This document shows, in pieces, positions 1-6,297 of a DNA stretch of 6,297 bases. The notes under the pieces are model-generated. The model was not told the DNA's origin. It saw nothing but the letters and a program-made list of their open reading frames with translations, and did not search any database. Made by a program: the position numbers and the translations under genes. Within the stretch, counting starts at the first letter, position 1; the number at the start of each line of letters is the position of its first letter. Origin of the DNA: JBEIFW01 sp044370695 (GTDB taxonomy: Bacteria > Actinomycetota > Acidimicrobiia > Acidimicrobiales > Ilumatobacteraceae); contig JBILVB010000201.1 of NCBI GenBank assembly GCA_044370695.1, positions 1 through 6,297 of the forward strand. The letters are read 5' to 3'.

Positions 1-1
1 C

Positions 2-61
2 GAAGACGTCGAGCTCGCACCCTTCACGCACGCCGAACTGCTCACCGACCTGCGACCCTGA
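2..61 (+). CDS. C-terminal end of an unidentified protein (partial)
   Basis: The frame beginning at base 2 is open from the window edge to a TGA at 59-61 and gives the 19-residue tail EDVELAPFTHAELLTDLRP. It has normal high-GC codon use, with G or C at nearly every third position, and the stop is followed by a hairpin-rich spacer, which fits the end of a real gene. The fragment is too short to assign a family. The start and nearly all of the protein lie outside the window. It runs in the same direction as the oxidoreductase gene downstream (77-bp gap), but the intervening hairpin argues against a simple shared transcript. Confidence 0.6.
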   Translation, partial: EDVELAPFTHAELLTDLRP

Positions 62-68
62 GCGGCGG

Positions 69-117
69 GCCGGCGCGATGCCGGCTCCGCCCGGGCGGGT
101 TCGTGCCCGCCCGGGCG
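69..117. terminator. GC-rich hairpins in the intergenic spacer, possible terminator
   Basis: Bases 88-99 and 106-117 are perfect reverse complements (12 bp, core CCCGGGCGGG / CCCGCCCGGG) around the 6-base loop TTCGTG. Just before it, GCCGGC occurs twice, at 69-74 and 80-85, and can form a second 6-bp stem around GCGAT. The structure lies 27 bases past the stop of the upstream gene and ends 21 bases before the next start codon. No T-run follows, so it is not a classical intrinsic terminator. High-GC actinobacteria often have such U-poor hairpins downstream of genes. It could instead act as an RNA-stabilising stem or as a structure in the 5' leader of the following gene. Confidence 0.5.
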
Positions 118-138
118 CGGGTGCCAGCCTGAAGGGCC

Positions 139-1029
139 ATGGCACACCCTTCGGTCGATCTCGGTCCTGTCGGCATCTGGTACGGCGGCATCGACGCCCT
201 CCCCACGCCGGAAGCCCGGCGCGCCGTGCAACTCGTCGAATCGCTCGGTTTCCCGTCGCTGTGGATCGCCGAGGCGGTCGGCCGTGACCCGTTCGTCTCG
301 GCGGCGGTGCTCCTGGCGGCGACCGAGCGGCTGAAGCTGGCCACGGGCATCGCGAACATCTACGCCCGCGATCCCATGACGATGGCCGCCGGGCAGAAGA
401 CCCTCGCCGAGGCCTTCCCCGGCCGGTTCCTGCTCGGGCTCGGCGTGAGCCACGGCCATCTCGTCGCCGGCGTGCGCAAGCACGACTGGTCCAAGCCGTA
501 CAGCTACATGGTCGAGTACCTCGACAAGATGGACAAGGCGCTGTTCATGGCCGTGCGACCGGCCGACGACGGCGGCCGGGTGTTGGCTGCGCTCGGCCCG
601 AAGATGTTGGCGCTGTCGGCCACCCGGGCCAACGGCTCGCACCCGTACTTCACCACCCCGGACCACACCAAGATCGCCCGGGACGTGATGGGCCCCGACG
701 CCCTGCTCGCCCCGGAGCAGATGGTGGTGCTGGAGACGGACCCGGCCGAGGCCCGCCGCATCGCCCGAGCCGGCATGAAGATCTACCTGGGGCTGCCCAA
801 CTACTTCAACAACCTGCGCCGCATCGGCTTCGACGAGTCCGACTGGACCGACGGCGGGTCGGACCGGCTCGTCGACGCGATCGTCGCGTGGGGCACGCCC
901 GAGCAGGTGGCCGCCCGGGTGCGTGAGCACCACGCCGCCGGTGCCGACCACGTGTGCGTGCAGGTGCTCAAGGCCGACGCCTCGATGCCCGAGCGGGAGT
1001 GGCGCGAGCTCGCCGGCGTCCTGCTCTGA
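139..1029 (+). CDS. F420-dependent LLM-class oxidoreductase (MSMEG_4141/TIGR03620-like)
   Basis: A 296-residue flavin/F420-type TIM-barrel oxidoreductase of the luciferase-like monooxygenase superfamily. The pattern closely matches the actinobacterial TIGR03620 group as I know it. Visible signatures are GPVGIWYGGIDALP (residues 9-22), WIAEAVGRDPF (42-52), LATGIANIYARDP (67-79), RFLLGLGVSH (96-105), NGSHPYF (165-171), LPNYFNNLRRIGF (219-231) and GADHVCVQVL near the C-terminus (268-277). No signal peptide or membrane segment is present, so it should be cytosolic. By analogy it transfers hydride between reduced F420 (or FMN) and an unknown small substrate; the substrate cannot be read from the sequence. 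The length is full for the family. The ATG at 139 puts the first barrel strand about nine residues in, as is usual. The purine-rich GAAGGG at 131-136 lies only 2 nt upstream, so it is a poor ribosome binding site and initiation remains unclear. The gene appears monocistronic and converges on hrpA. Confidence 0.9.
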   Translation: MAHPSVDLGPVGIWYGGIDALPTPEARRAVQLVESLGFPSLWIAEAVGRDPFVSAAVLLAATERLKLATGIANIYARDPMTMAAGQKTLAEAFPGRFLLGLGVSHGHLVAGVRKHDWSKPYSYMVEYLDKMDKALFMAVRPADDGGRVLAALGPKMLALSATRANGSHPYFTTPDHTKIARDVMGPDALLAPEQMVVLETDPAEARRIARAGMKIYLGLPNYFNNLRRIGFDESDWTDGGSDRLVDAIVAWGTPEQVAARVREHHAAGADHVCVQVLKADASMPEREWRELAGVLL

Positions 1030-1039
1030 GGGGTCGGGC

Positions 1040-1061
1040 CCCGGGCGTCAGCGACGCCGGG
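1040..1061. terminator. Hairpin at the convergent oxidoreductase/hrpA junction
   Basis: Bases 1040-1049 can pair with 1053-1061 as a 9-bp stem with one bulged G and a 3-base loop (AGC). The structure spans the 18-bp gap between the two convergent stop codons and runs into the last codons of hrpA. It has no T-run on either strand. Its position between converging genes suggests a shared two-way terminator, but at this GC content short stems arise easily by chance. Confidence 0.3.
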
Positions 1062-4000
1062 CGTCGGCGAGCGCGCGACGCACCCGCTGCTCGCTGACCG
1101 GTTCGGCCGTGCCGATCGCCGGGGCCCACAACCCGACCCGGAGCTCGTCGAGCAGGCGGCGGATCCGTCGAGCCGCAACACCCGGGTGCACCGCCACAAG
1201 GTCCCGCCAGTCGGCCTCGAGCGCCCGCACGAGCTGCGTACGTTCCCGGTCTCGGTCGAGGTCGCCCGGCAGCTTCTCGATCCGGCGGGCGAGCGCGCGC
1301 ACGTAGCGCAGCACGTCGTCGAGCTGGCCGACACCGGCTGCGGTGACGAATCCGGGGCCGCACCACCGATCGAGCTGTGCGGTCACGTCGACCGCCGCGT
1401 CGTCGAACCGAGGGTCGGTGAGCACGCGGAGCCGGGCGCGCACGGCGGCGGCCTCGGTGAGGATCCGGGCGGCAGCACCGGCCGCCGCCGTGGCGGCCGG
1501 GACCAGGCCGGCTCGGCATGCGGTGGTGAGCACGGCGAACCCGTCGGCGTCCCACGCCGGTCCGCCGTGCGCGCCGACGAGGTCGTCGACGGCGGCGTCG
1601 AGGCAATCCTCGAGCACGTGCGCGAGGGGACGGTCGGCGTTGCGCTGCAGAGCGATCCGGGTGTCCTTGGGAAGCGATCGCTCCGTCGTGGCCCGGGCCT
1701 TCGCAGCGCCGGCCCGCAGCAGCCGGCGGGTTCCGAGCGGCATGGCGGCGGCCTGGGCGGCGGCCGAGGCGAGCACGCGCACGGCCACGGTGCCGTCCTC
1801 GTCGACGAGCGCGGGGTAGCCGACGAGCACGTTGCCGTCCCGTTCGACCTCGACCCGCCGGGGCAGCTCGCCGCCGGGCCAGTCGGTCAACCCACCCTGC
1901 TCGCGCACCGGGGCGGCGGCGGCGAGCGCCGCGCGCGTCGCCGGGGCGAAACGACGCACGAGCGCTGCGAGATCGCGCCCGGCGGCGAGCACGGCGCCGG
2001 CACCGTCGACGATCGCGAAGACCGGGCGCAGGTACTCGGCCAGGGCATCGGGACGGAACACCACCGCGTCGGCGTCGGCGAGGCCGGCCCGGTCGAGCTC
2101 GCGGTGCACGTAGCGGTTGAGGACCGAGAGCAGCGGGCCGTCGCCGGGGCCGTGCCGGGCGAGGAACTCCTCGGCGCTCACGATGCCGTGGAGCGCCTGA
2201 CCGGGCACCAGGTGGCGGCGCACGGCGCGCGGCAGCGTGCGCAGCAACGACGCCACGAGCTCGCGGCGGTGACCCGGCAGGTGCCAGGTGAACTCGGACG
2301 GCTCGACCTGGTTGAGCACACCGAGCGGCACCCGCACCGTCACGCCGTCGATGCTGGAGCCGGGGTCGAAGACGTAGGTGAGCGGGAGCACGAGCCCCGG
2401 GTGCGGCCAGTGGTCCGGGAAGTCCTCGGGCCGCAGGTCGGCCGCGGCGGGTACGAGCAGGTCGTGGAGGCCGAGGCGCAGCGCCTCGCGCTGGCGGCGC
2501 GCCGCTCGCCGCCACCACGCCTCGAAGGCCCGGGCCGAGGTGACCTCGGGGCCGACACGGGCGTCGAAGAAGGCGATCAGGTCGGCGTCGTCGACGAGCA
2601 CCCGCCGCCGGGCCCGCCGTTCGAGTTCGTCGGCCTCGGCCCGCACCGCCCGGTTGTGGGCGACGAGCGGATGGTCGCCGGCCCAGTCGCCGTCCACCAG
2701 CGCGTACTGGACGAACCAGCGCCGGGCGTCGTCGGGGGCGATGCGGGCGTAGGGGATGGTGCGGGCCGGCACGAGCGGCAAGCCGTAGAGGCTGACGCGC
2801 TCGACGACGGTCGCCGCGCCCCGGTCCCGATCCCACTGCGGTGGCGACACGCTGCGGTGGACGACGTGGGCGCCGAGCCGCTCGGCCCACTCCGGTTGGA
2901 TCCGAACGGCGTGGCGGCCCCACAGCCGGTTGGTCTCGACGAGCTCGGCGGCCACCACCCAGCGGGGTGGGCGGCGGGCGAGCACCGAGCCCGGGACGAG
3001 CGCGAACCGCGCCTGGCGGGCGCCGAGGAAGTCGCGCCGGGCCTCGTCGCGCAGGCCGACGTGCGAGAGCAGGCCCGACAGCAGCGCCTGGGCCACGTGG
3101 TCGGGATGGGCGGGTTCGGCGTTGGTGCGCAGGCCCAGGTCGGTGGCGACCTGGCGCAGCTGCCGGTGCAGGTCCTGCCACTCCCGGATCCGTTGCACGT
3201 GGAGGAACTCGGTGCGCAGCCGCTTGCGGAACTGGTTCCCCGACGAGGACTTCTGCACGCTGCGGACGTAGTCCCACAGGCGCAGCAGCACCTCGGCATC
3301 GCTGGCCGCGTCGGTGCTGAAACGGCGGTGCGCCTCGGCTGCGGCCTGCTCGGCGCCGGCCGGTCGCTCCCGAGGGTCCTGGATCGACAACGCCGAGGCC
3401 AGCACCGTGAGCTCACGAACGCAGCCGAGGCGGTCGGCCTCCAGGATCATGCGGCCGAGGCGCGGGTCGACCGGCAGGCGGGCCAGACGGCGCCCGAGGG
3501 GGGTGAGGCGGGCGGCCAGATCGGGACCCTCGGGCCGCAGGGCCCCCAGCTCCACGAGCAGTGCGATGCCGTCGGCCACGGCGCGCGGGTCGGGGCGGTC
3601 GAGGAACGGGAAGTCGCGGGGTTCGCCGAGCCGCAGCGCAGCCATCTGCAACACGACCGACGCCAGGTTGGTCCGCAGGATCTCCGGGTCGGTGAACGCC
3701 GGGCGCGAGGCCAGGTCCTCGCCGTCGTACAACCGGATGCAGATCCCCGGTGCGACGCGCCCGCATCGGCCGGCACGCTGGGCCGCCGAGGCCTGCGACA
3801 CGGGCTCGATCGGGAGTCGTTGCACCTTCGACCGTCGGCTGTAGCGGGAGATGCGCGCGGTGCCCGCGTCGACGACGTAGCGCACGCGCGGAACGGTGAT
3901 CGAGGTCTCTGCGACGTTGGTGGCGAGCACGATGCGCCGTCCTGAGCCGGGCCGGAAGATGCGGTGCTGCTCGGCCGCCGACAAGCGCGCGTAGAGCGGC

Positions 4001-4836
4001 AGCACCTCGGTGTCGGGCAGTCCGAGGTCGCGCACGGCGGCGGCGGTGTCGTGGATCTCGCGCTCGCCGGCGAGGAACACCAGCACGTCGCCGGGGCCTT
4101 CGGCGCACAGTTCCTGCACGGCAGCGCAGACCGCTTCCACCGGGTCGGTGGTGGACACGGGCGCGTCCGGGTCGTCGGCGTCACCGGGCGCGCGGCCGTC
4201 GAGCGTCGAGCCCAGCGGGCGGTAGCGCACCTCGACGGGATGGCTGCGACCGGACACCTCGACCACCGGCGCGCCGCCGAAGTGCGCGGCGAAGCGGGCG
4301 GTGTCGATCGTGGCCGAGGTGACGAGCAGCTTCAGGTCCGGCCGGCGGGGGAGCAGCCGGTGGAGGTAGCCCAGCAGGAAGTCGATCGTGAGGCTGCGCT
4401 CGTGGGCCTCGTCGATGATCACGGTGTCGTAGCGGCGCAGGTCGCGGTCACGGGCGATCTCGGCGAGGAGCAAGCCGTCGGTCATCACCTTGAGCTGCGT
4501 GTCCGGACCGACGCGGTCGGTGAACCGCACCGCGTACCCGACGCGGCCTCCGATCGGTTCGCCGAGCTCGGCGGCGATGCGCTCGGCCACGGTGCGCGCC
4601 GCGAGCCGTCGTGGCTGGGTGTGGGCGATCATCGGCCGCCGGGTCGATCCCTCCGGGGCCGTGGCCCGGCCGAGGGCCAGGCAGAGCTTGGGGAGCTGGG
4701 TCGACTTCCCCGATCCGGTCTCACCGGCGACGATCACGACCGGGCTGGTGCGCATCGCCGCAGCGATCTCCTCCAGGCGTTCGGTGATCGGCAGCTCGGC
4801 CGGGTAGGTGATCCCGGCTGCGTCGGACGGCGACAC
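1048..4836 (-). CDS. hrpA: ATP-dependent RNA helicase HrpA (DEAH box)
   Basis: A 1262-residue DEAH-box RNA helicase, close to the roughly 1300 residues of E. coli HrpA and much longer than HrpB. The motor motifs are all present in order: Walker A GETGSGKST (residues 38-46), TQPRRLAA (73-80), DEAH (142-145), SAT (174-176), VLVFLAG (251-257), ATNVAETSIT (305-314) and QRAGRCGR (353-360). Winged-helix/HA2 and OB-fold-type regions follow. After them comes the HrpA-specific C-terminal half (DUF3418-like), with LPLTYVFDPG and DGVTVRVPLGVLNQ near residues 815-842, and a conserved tail containing LDELRVGLWA and the GT..PVS..R pattern. E. coli HrpA acts in mRNA processing and is reported to rescue stalled or collided ribosomes; a similar cytosolic role is inferred here. 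The start is GTG: an in-frame TAG at 4849-4851 lies four codons upstream and the next ATG (Met28) would crowd Walker A. There is no Shine-Dalgarno sequence before the GTG. The gene is convergent with the oxidoreductase and divergent from pepP. Confidence 0.95.
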   Translation of the reverse strand: MSPSDAAGITYPAELPITERLEEIAAAMRTSPVVIVAGETGSGKSTQLPKLCLALGRATAPEGSTRRPMIAHTQPRRLAARTVAERIAAELGEPIGGRVGYAVRFTDRVGPDTQLKVMTDGLLLAEIARDRDLRRYDTVIIDEAHERSLTIDFLLGYLHRLLPRRPDLKLLVTSATIDTARFAAHFGGAPVVEVSGRSHPVEVRYRPLGSTLDGRAPGDADDPDAPVSTTDPVEAVCAAVQELCAEGPGDVLVFLAGEREIHDTAAAVRDLGLPDTEVLPLYARLSAAEQHRIFRPGSGRRIVLATNVAETSITVPRVRYVVDAGTARISRYSRRSKVQRLPIEPVSQASAAQRAGRCGRVAPGICIRLYDGEDLASRPAFTDPEILRTNLASVVLQMAALRLGEPRDFPFLDRPDPRAVADGIALLVELGALRPEGPDLAARLTPLGRRLARLPVDPRLGRMILEADRLGCVRELTVLASALSIQDPRERPAGAEQAAAEAHRRFSTDAASDAEVLLRLWDYVRSVQKSSSGNQFRKRLRTEFLHVQRIREWQDLHRQLRQVATDLGLRTNAEPAHPDHVAQALLSGLLSHVGLRDEARRDFLGARQARFALVPGSVLARRPPRWVVAAELVETNRLWGRHAVRIQPEWAERLGAHVVHRSVSPPQWDRDRGAATVVERVSLYGLPLVPARTIPYARIAPDDARRWFVQYALVDGDWAGDHPLVAHNRAVRAEADELERRARRRVLVDDADLIAFFDARVGPEVTSARAFEAWWRRAARRQREALRLGLHDLLVPAAADLRPEDFPDHWPHPGLVLPLTYVFDPGSSIDGVTVRVPLGVLNQVEPSEFTWHLPGHRRELVASLLRTLPRAVRRHLVPGQALHGIVSAEEFLARHGPGDGPLLSVLNRYVHRELDRAGLADADAVVFRPDALAEYLRPVFAIVDGAGAVLAAGRDLAALVRRFAPATRAALAAAAPVREQGGLTDWPGGELPRRVEVERDGNVLVGYPALVDEDGTVAVRVLASAAAQAAAMPLGTRRLLRAGAAKARATTERSLPKDTRIALQRNADRPLAHVLEDCLDAAVDDLVGAHGGPAWDADGFAVLTTACRAGLVPAATAAAGAAARILTEAAAVRARLRVLTDPRFDDAAVDVTAQLDRWCGPGFVTAAGVGQLDDVLRYVRALARRIEKLPGDLDRDRERTQLVRALEADWRDLVAVHPGVAARRIRRLLDELRVGLWAPAIGTAEPVSEQRVRRALADARRR

Positions 4837-4845
4837 GATCGGGCA

Positions 4846-4855
4846 ACGCTAGCGT
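4846..4855. promoter_or_regulatory. Palindromic, putatively bidirectional -10 element for hrpA and pepP
   Basis: ACGCTAGCGT is a perfect 10-bp palindrome in the 26-bp gap between the divergent start codons. It contains TAGCGT on both strands, matching the TANNNT -10 pattern of actinobacterial housekeeping promoters. On the plus strand (4850-4855) it ends 7 nt before the pepP ATG. On the minus strand (4851-4846) it ends 9 nt before the hrpA GTG. These spacings are as expected for leaderless or nearly leaderless mRNAs, and neither start has a Shine-Dalgarno sequence. No convincing -35 hexamer is visible in either direction. The palindrome could instead, or additionally, be a repressor operator. 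The assignment is inferred from motif and spacing only. Confidence 0.5.
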
Positions 4856-4862
4856 CGCTGCG

Positions 4863-6023
4863 ATGCCCGCCGACCCCTCGGATCCCCGGCACGACGTCCT
4901 GCCGCCGCTCGAGGTCGCCGAGCGCGCCACCCGGGTCCGTGCGGCGATGGCCGACGCGGGGCTCGACGCCCTCGTCGTGAGCGATCTGGTCAACCTGCGC
5001 TGGCTGACCGGGTTCGCCGGCACAGCGGGCACGGCCGTCGTGCGCGCCGACGAACTCGTCGTGGTGGTCGACGGCCGGTACGCCGAACAGGCGGCGCAAC
5101 AGCTGGGCGACCACTGCGTCGCGGCCCGCGTCGCCGAGGGCCGGACCCGGGTCCGACTGCGCGAGCTCACCCTCGAGGCGCTGCGGGGTGCGGCGCGCGT
5201 CGGGCTCGAGGCGGACGCGCTCACCTGGGCCGAGGGCCGCGCCTGGTGCGACGACCTGGCCGGGTCGGGCGCCGGGGTGGAGCCCGTGCCGGTCAGCGGG
5301 CTGGTCGGCGGGTTGCGGGCGGTGAAGGACGGCGGCGAGATCGCTCGTGTGGCCGAGGCCTGCCGGCTCGCCGGGGCGGCGCTCGAGTCGGTGGTGCCCC
5401 GGCTCGGTGAGGCGGTCACCGAGGCCGAGTTCGCCGCGGAGCTCGAGTACGAGATGCGGCGCCGCGGCTCGCAGGGTCCGAGCTTCGACACGATCGTCGC
5501 CTCCGGCCCGAACGCAGCGCTCCCGCACCACCGGCCCGGCGACCGGCGCATCGTCGAAGGCGATCTCGTCATCGTCGACTTCGGCGCGACGGTCGACGGG
5601 TATCGGTCCGACATGACCCGCACGATCGTCGTCGGCGAACCGACCGCCGAGCAGCGGGACTGGCTGGACCTCGTCGAGGCGGCCAATGCCGCCGGGGTCG
5701 CCGCGGTACGGCCCGGCGTGCGGGGCGCCGACGTCGACGCTGCGGCCCGGGCCGTCATCGACGGCGCCGGTCTCGGGGCGCTGTTCGTCCACGGTACGGG
5801 GCACGGCGTCGGACTGCGCATCCACGAAGCGCCCTGGGCGCTGTCCACCTCGGTCGACGTCCTCGTGGCCGGCAACCTCATCACCGTCGAACCCGGCGTG
5901 TACCGTTTCCCCTTCGGCGGCGTCCGGGTCGAGGACCTCCTCCTCGTCTGCGACGACGGATGCCGGCCGCTGACGACGACGCCCAAGGATCTCCCATGCC
6001 CGCCATCACCACGAACGACCTGA
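4863..6023 (+). CDS. pepP: Xaa-Pro aminopeptidase (aminopeptidase P, M24 family)
   Basis: A 386-residue metallopeptidase with the M24 'pita-bread' layout: an N-terminal creatinase-like domain (about residues 17-145, with DALVVSDLVNLRWLTGF near 35-51) and a C-terminal catalytic domain (about 152-375). All five dinuclear-metal ligands are visible: D239 (IVDFGA), D250 (SDMTRT), H314 (GTGHGVG), E343 (VEPGVY) and E357 (RVEDLL). The substrate-site histidines are at H222 (PHH) and H321 (IHEAP). The enzyme should remove the N-terminal residue from peptides with proline second; prolidase (PepQ) activity on dipeptides is the main alternative. No signal peptide or membrane segment is seen. The ATG lies 7 nt after a -10-like box with no Shine-Dalgarno sequence, suggesting a leaderless start. 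The usual family ending near PKDL is reached at residue 377, but the frame continues nine more residues into efp, giving the tail PCPPSPRTT. Confidence 0.92.
   Translation: MPADPSDPRHDVLPPLEVAERATRVRAAMADAGLDALVVSDLVNLRWLTGFAGTAGTAVVRADELVVVVDGRYAEQAAQQLGDHCVAARVAEGRTRVRLRELTLEALRGAARVGLEADALTWAEGRAWCDDLAGSGAGVEPVPVSGLVGGLRAVKDGGEIARVAEACRLAGAALESVVPRLGEAVTEAEFAAELEYEMRRRGSQGPSFDTIVASGPNAALPHHRPGDRRIVEGDLVIVDFGATVDGYRSDMTRTIVVGEPTAEQRDWLDLVEAANAAGVAAVRPGVRGADVDAAARAVIDGAGLGALFVHGTGHGVGLRIHEAPWALSTSVDVLVAGNLITVEPGVYRFPFGGVRVEDLLLVCDDGCRPLTTTPKDLPCPPSPRTT
5985..5989 (+). promoter_or_regulatory. Shine-Dalgarno sequence of efp inside the pepP 3' end
   Basis: AAGGA lies 6 nt before the efp ATG and within the last codons of pepP (around PKD). 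It supports the efp start at 5996 and suggests that efp is read from the pepP transcript by its own ribosome binding, with possible translational coupling. It contrasts with hrpA and pepP, whose starts have no such sequence. Confidence 0.7.
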
Positions 6024-6297
6024 AGAACGGCATCACCCTCGAACTCGACAACGGGCTGTTCACCGTCGTCGAGTTCCAGCACGTCAAGCCGGGCAAGGGC
6101 GGTGCGTTCGTGCGCACCAAGATCAAGAACGTCCGCACCGGTCAGGTGCTCGACCGCACGTTCAACGCCGGGATCAAGGTCGAGCAGGCGATCCTCGACA
6201 AGGCCGACATGCAGTTCCTCTACATGGACGCCGACGACTACGTGTTCATGGACACCGACACCTACGAGCAGCAGAACGTGCCCGCCCGGGCGCTCGG
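5996..6297 (+). CDS. efp: Translation elongation factor P (partial, N-terminal 100 residues)
   Basis: The ATG at 5996 opens a frame that runs to the window edge. It translates as MPAITTNDLKNGITLELDNG, then FTVVEFQHVKPGKGGAFVRT and IKNVRTGQVLDRTFNAGIKV, and ends in QQNVPARALG. This is the KOW-like domain I and the first part of OB domain II of EF-P; about 85-90 residues are missing at the C-terminus. EF-P binds between the P and E sites of ribosomes stalled at proline stretches and promotes peptide-bond formation. Lys34, at the tip of the KPGKGGAF loop, is the position lysylated in E. coli. The loop has Gly36 where Streptomyces/Corynebacterium-type EF-Ps have proline (PGKGPA, from memory), so this is not the standard actinobacterial variant. 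The start overlaps pepP by 28 bp and has an AAGGA 6 nt upstream. No modification-enzyme gene (epmA, earP or similar) is in view. Confidence 0.97.
   Translation, partial: MPAITTNDLKNGITLELDNGLFTVVEFQHVKPGKGGAFVRTKIKNVRTGQVLDRTFNAGIKVEQAILDKADMQFLYMDADDYVFMDTDTYEQQNVPARAL

Noticed and set aside
42..359. 105-residue minus-strand open frame over the intergenic spacer and oxidoreductase 5' end
   Set aside because: It crosses the hairpin spacer and lies antisense to a well-conserved gene start, with no domain or ribosome binding site.
968..3277. 769-residue minus-strand open frame in another phase of hrpA
   Set aside because: The translation is dominated by Arg, Pro, Ala and Gly and has no domain pattern. 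It is a GC-bias shadow of hrpA and also crosses the hrpA stop into the oxidoreductase gene.
1186..3945. 919-residue plus-strand open frame antisense to hrpA
   Set aside because: Its first codon positions fall on the G/C-rich wobble positions of hrpA, so a stop would need A at an hrpA third position, which is rare here. The translation is low-complexity (G, H, R, V, E-rich) with no recognisable domain, while hrpA on the other strand has all its helicase motifs.
4851..4862. Shine-Dalgarno sequence for pepP
   Set aside because: The bases before the ATG (AGCGTCGCTGCG) contain no AGGAGG-like run; a leaderless start fits better.
3964..4980. 338-residue plus-strand open frame spanning the hrpA 5' end and into pepP
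   Set aside because: It lies antisense to the helicase motor and out of frame with pepP, with no protein-like motif. It passes through the divergent promoter region.
4721..6082. 453- and 363-residue minus-strand open frames opposite pepP
   Set aside because: Both are shadows of a conserved M24 gene with all metal ligands intact. The translations are Ser/Arg/Thr- or Asp/Gly-rich without recognisable domains.
1..6297. CRISPR arrays, tRNA/rRNA genes, insertion sequences, toxin-antitoxin or defence genes
   Set aside because: No regularly spaced direct repeats, cloverleaf-like segments, transposase motifs or defence domains were seen. All protein-coding space is taken by conserved housekeeping-type genes.

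Overview
This is a gene-dense, very GC-rich window with strong G/C bias at third codon positions, so long false reading frames appear opposite the real genes. The gene set points to a high-GC actinobacterium: an F420-dependent luciferase-like oxidoreductase of the MSMEG_4141/TIGR03620 type, a full-length HrpA helicase, and an M24 aminopeptidase P directly followed by efp (the pepP-efp order is familiar from actinobacterial aro-pep-efp-nusB clusters). The EF-P loop reads PGKGGA rather than the PGKGPA I associate with Streptomyces and Corynebacterium. That makes a deeper actinobacterial lineage such as Acidimicrobiia plausible, but this is inference only.

Layout: bases 2-61 are the last codons of an unidentified plus-strand gene. 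A GC-rich hairpin region (69-117) follows, then the LLM-class oxidoreductase (139-1029, +). It converges, across only 18 bp and a small hairpin, on the large hrpA gene (1048-4836, -), which takes up 60% of the window and starts with GTG. hrpA is divergent from pepP (4863-6023, +) with only 26 bp between the two start codons. efp (5996 to the window edge, +) overlaps the 3' end of pepP by 28 bp and has its own Shine-Dalgarno-like sequence inside pepP. No stretch over 300 bases lacks a gene.

The most interesting non-coding signal is in the 26-bp hrpA/pepP gap. It holds a perfect 10-bp palindrome (ACGCTAGCGT, 4846-4855) that reads as a -10 box of the TANNNT type on both strands, 7 nt before the pepP ATG and 9 nt before the hrpA GTG. 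Neither start has a Shine-Dalgarno sequence. The simplest reading is a symmetric bidirectional promoter giving leaderless or nearly leaderless mRNAs both ways. Functionally this would tie a helicase reported to rescue stalled ribosomes (HrpA) to an operon containing the polyproline-stall factor EF-P and an Xaa-Pro peptidase. I see no mobile elements, CRISPR arrays, tRNA or rRNA genes, and no clearly novel protein system; most of the window is conserved core genome.
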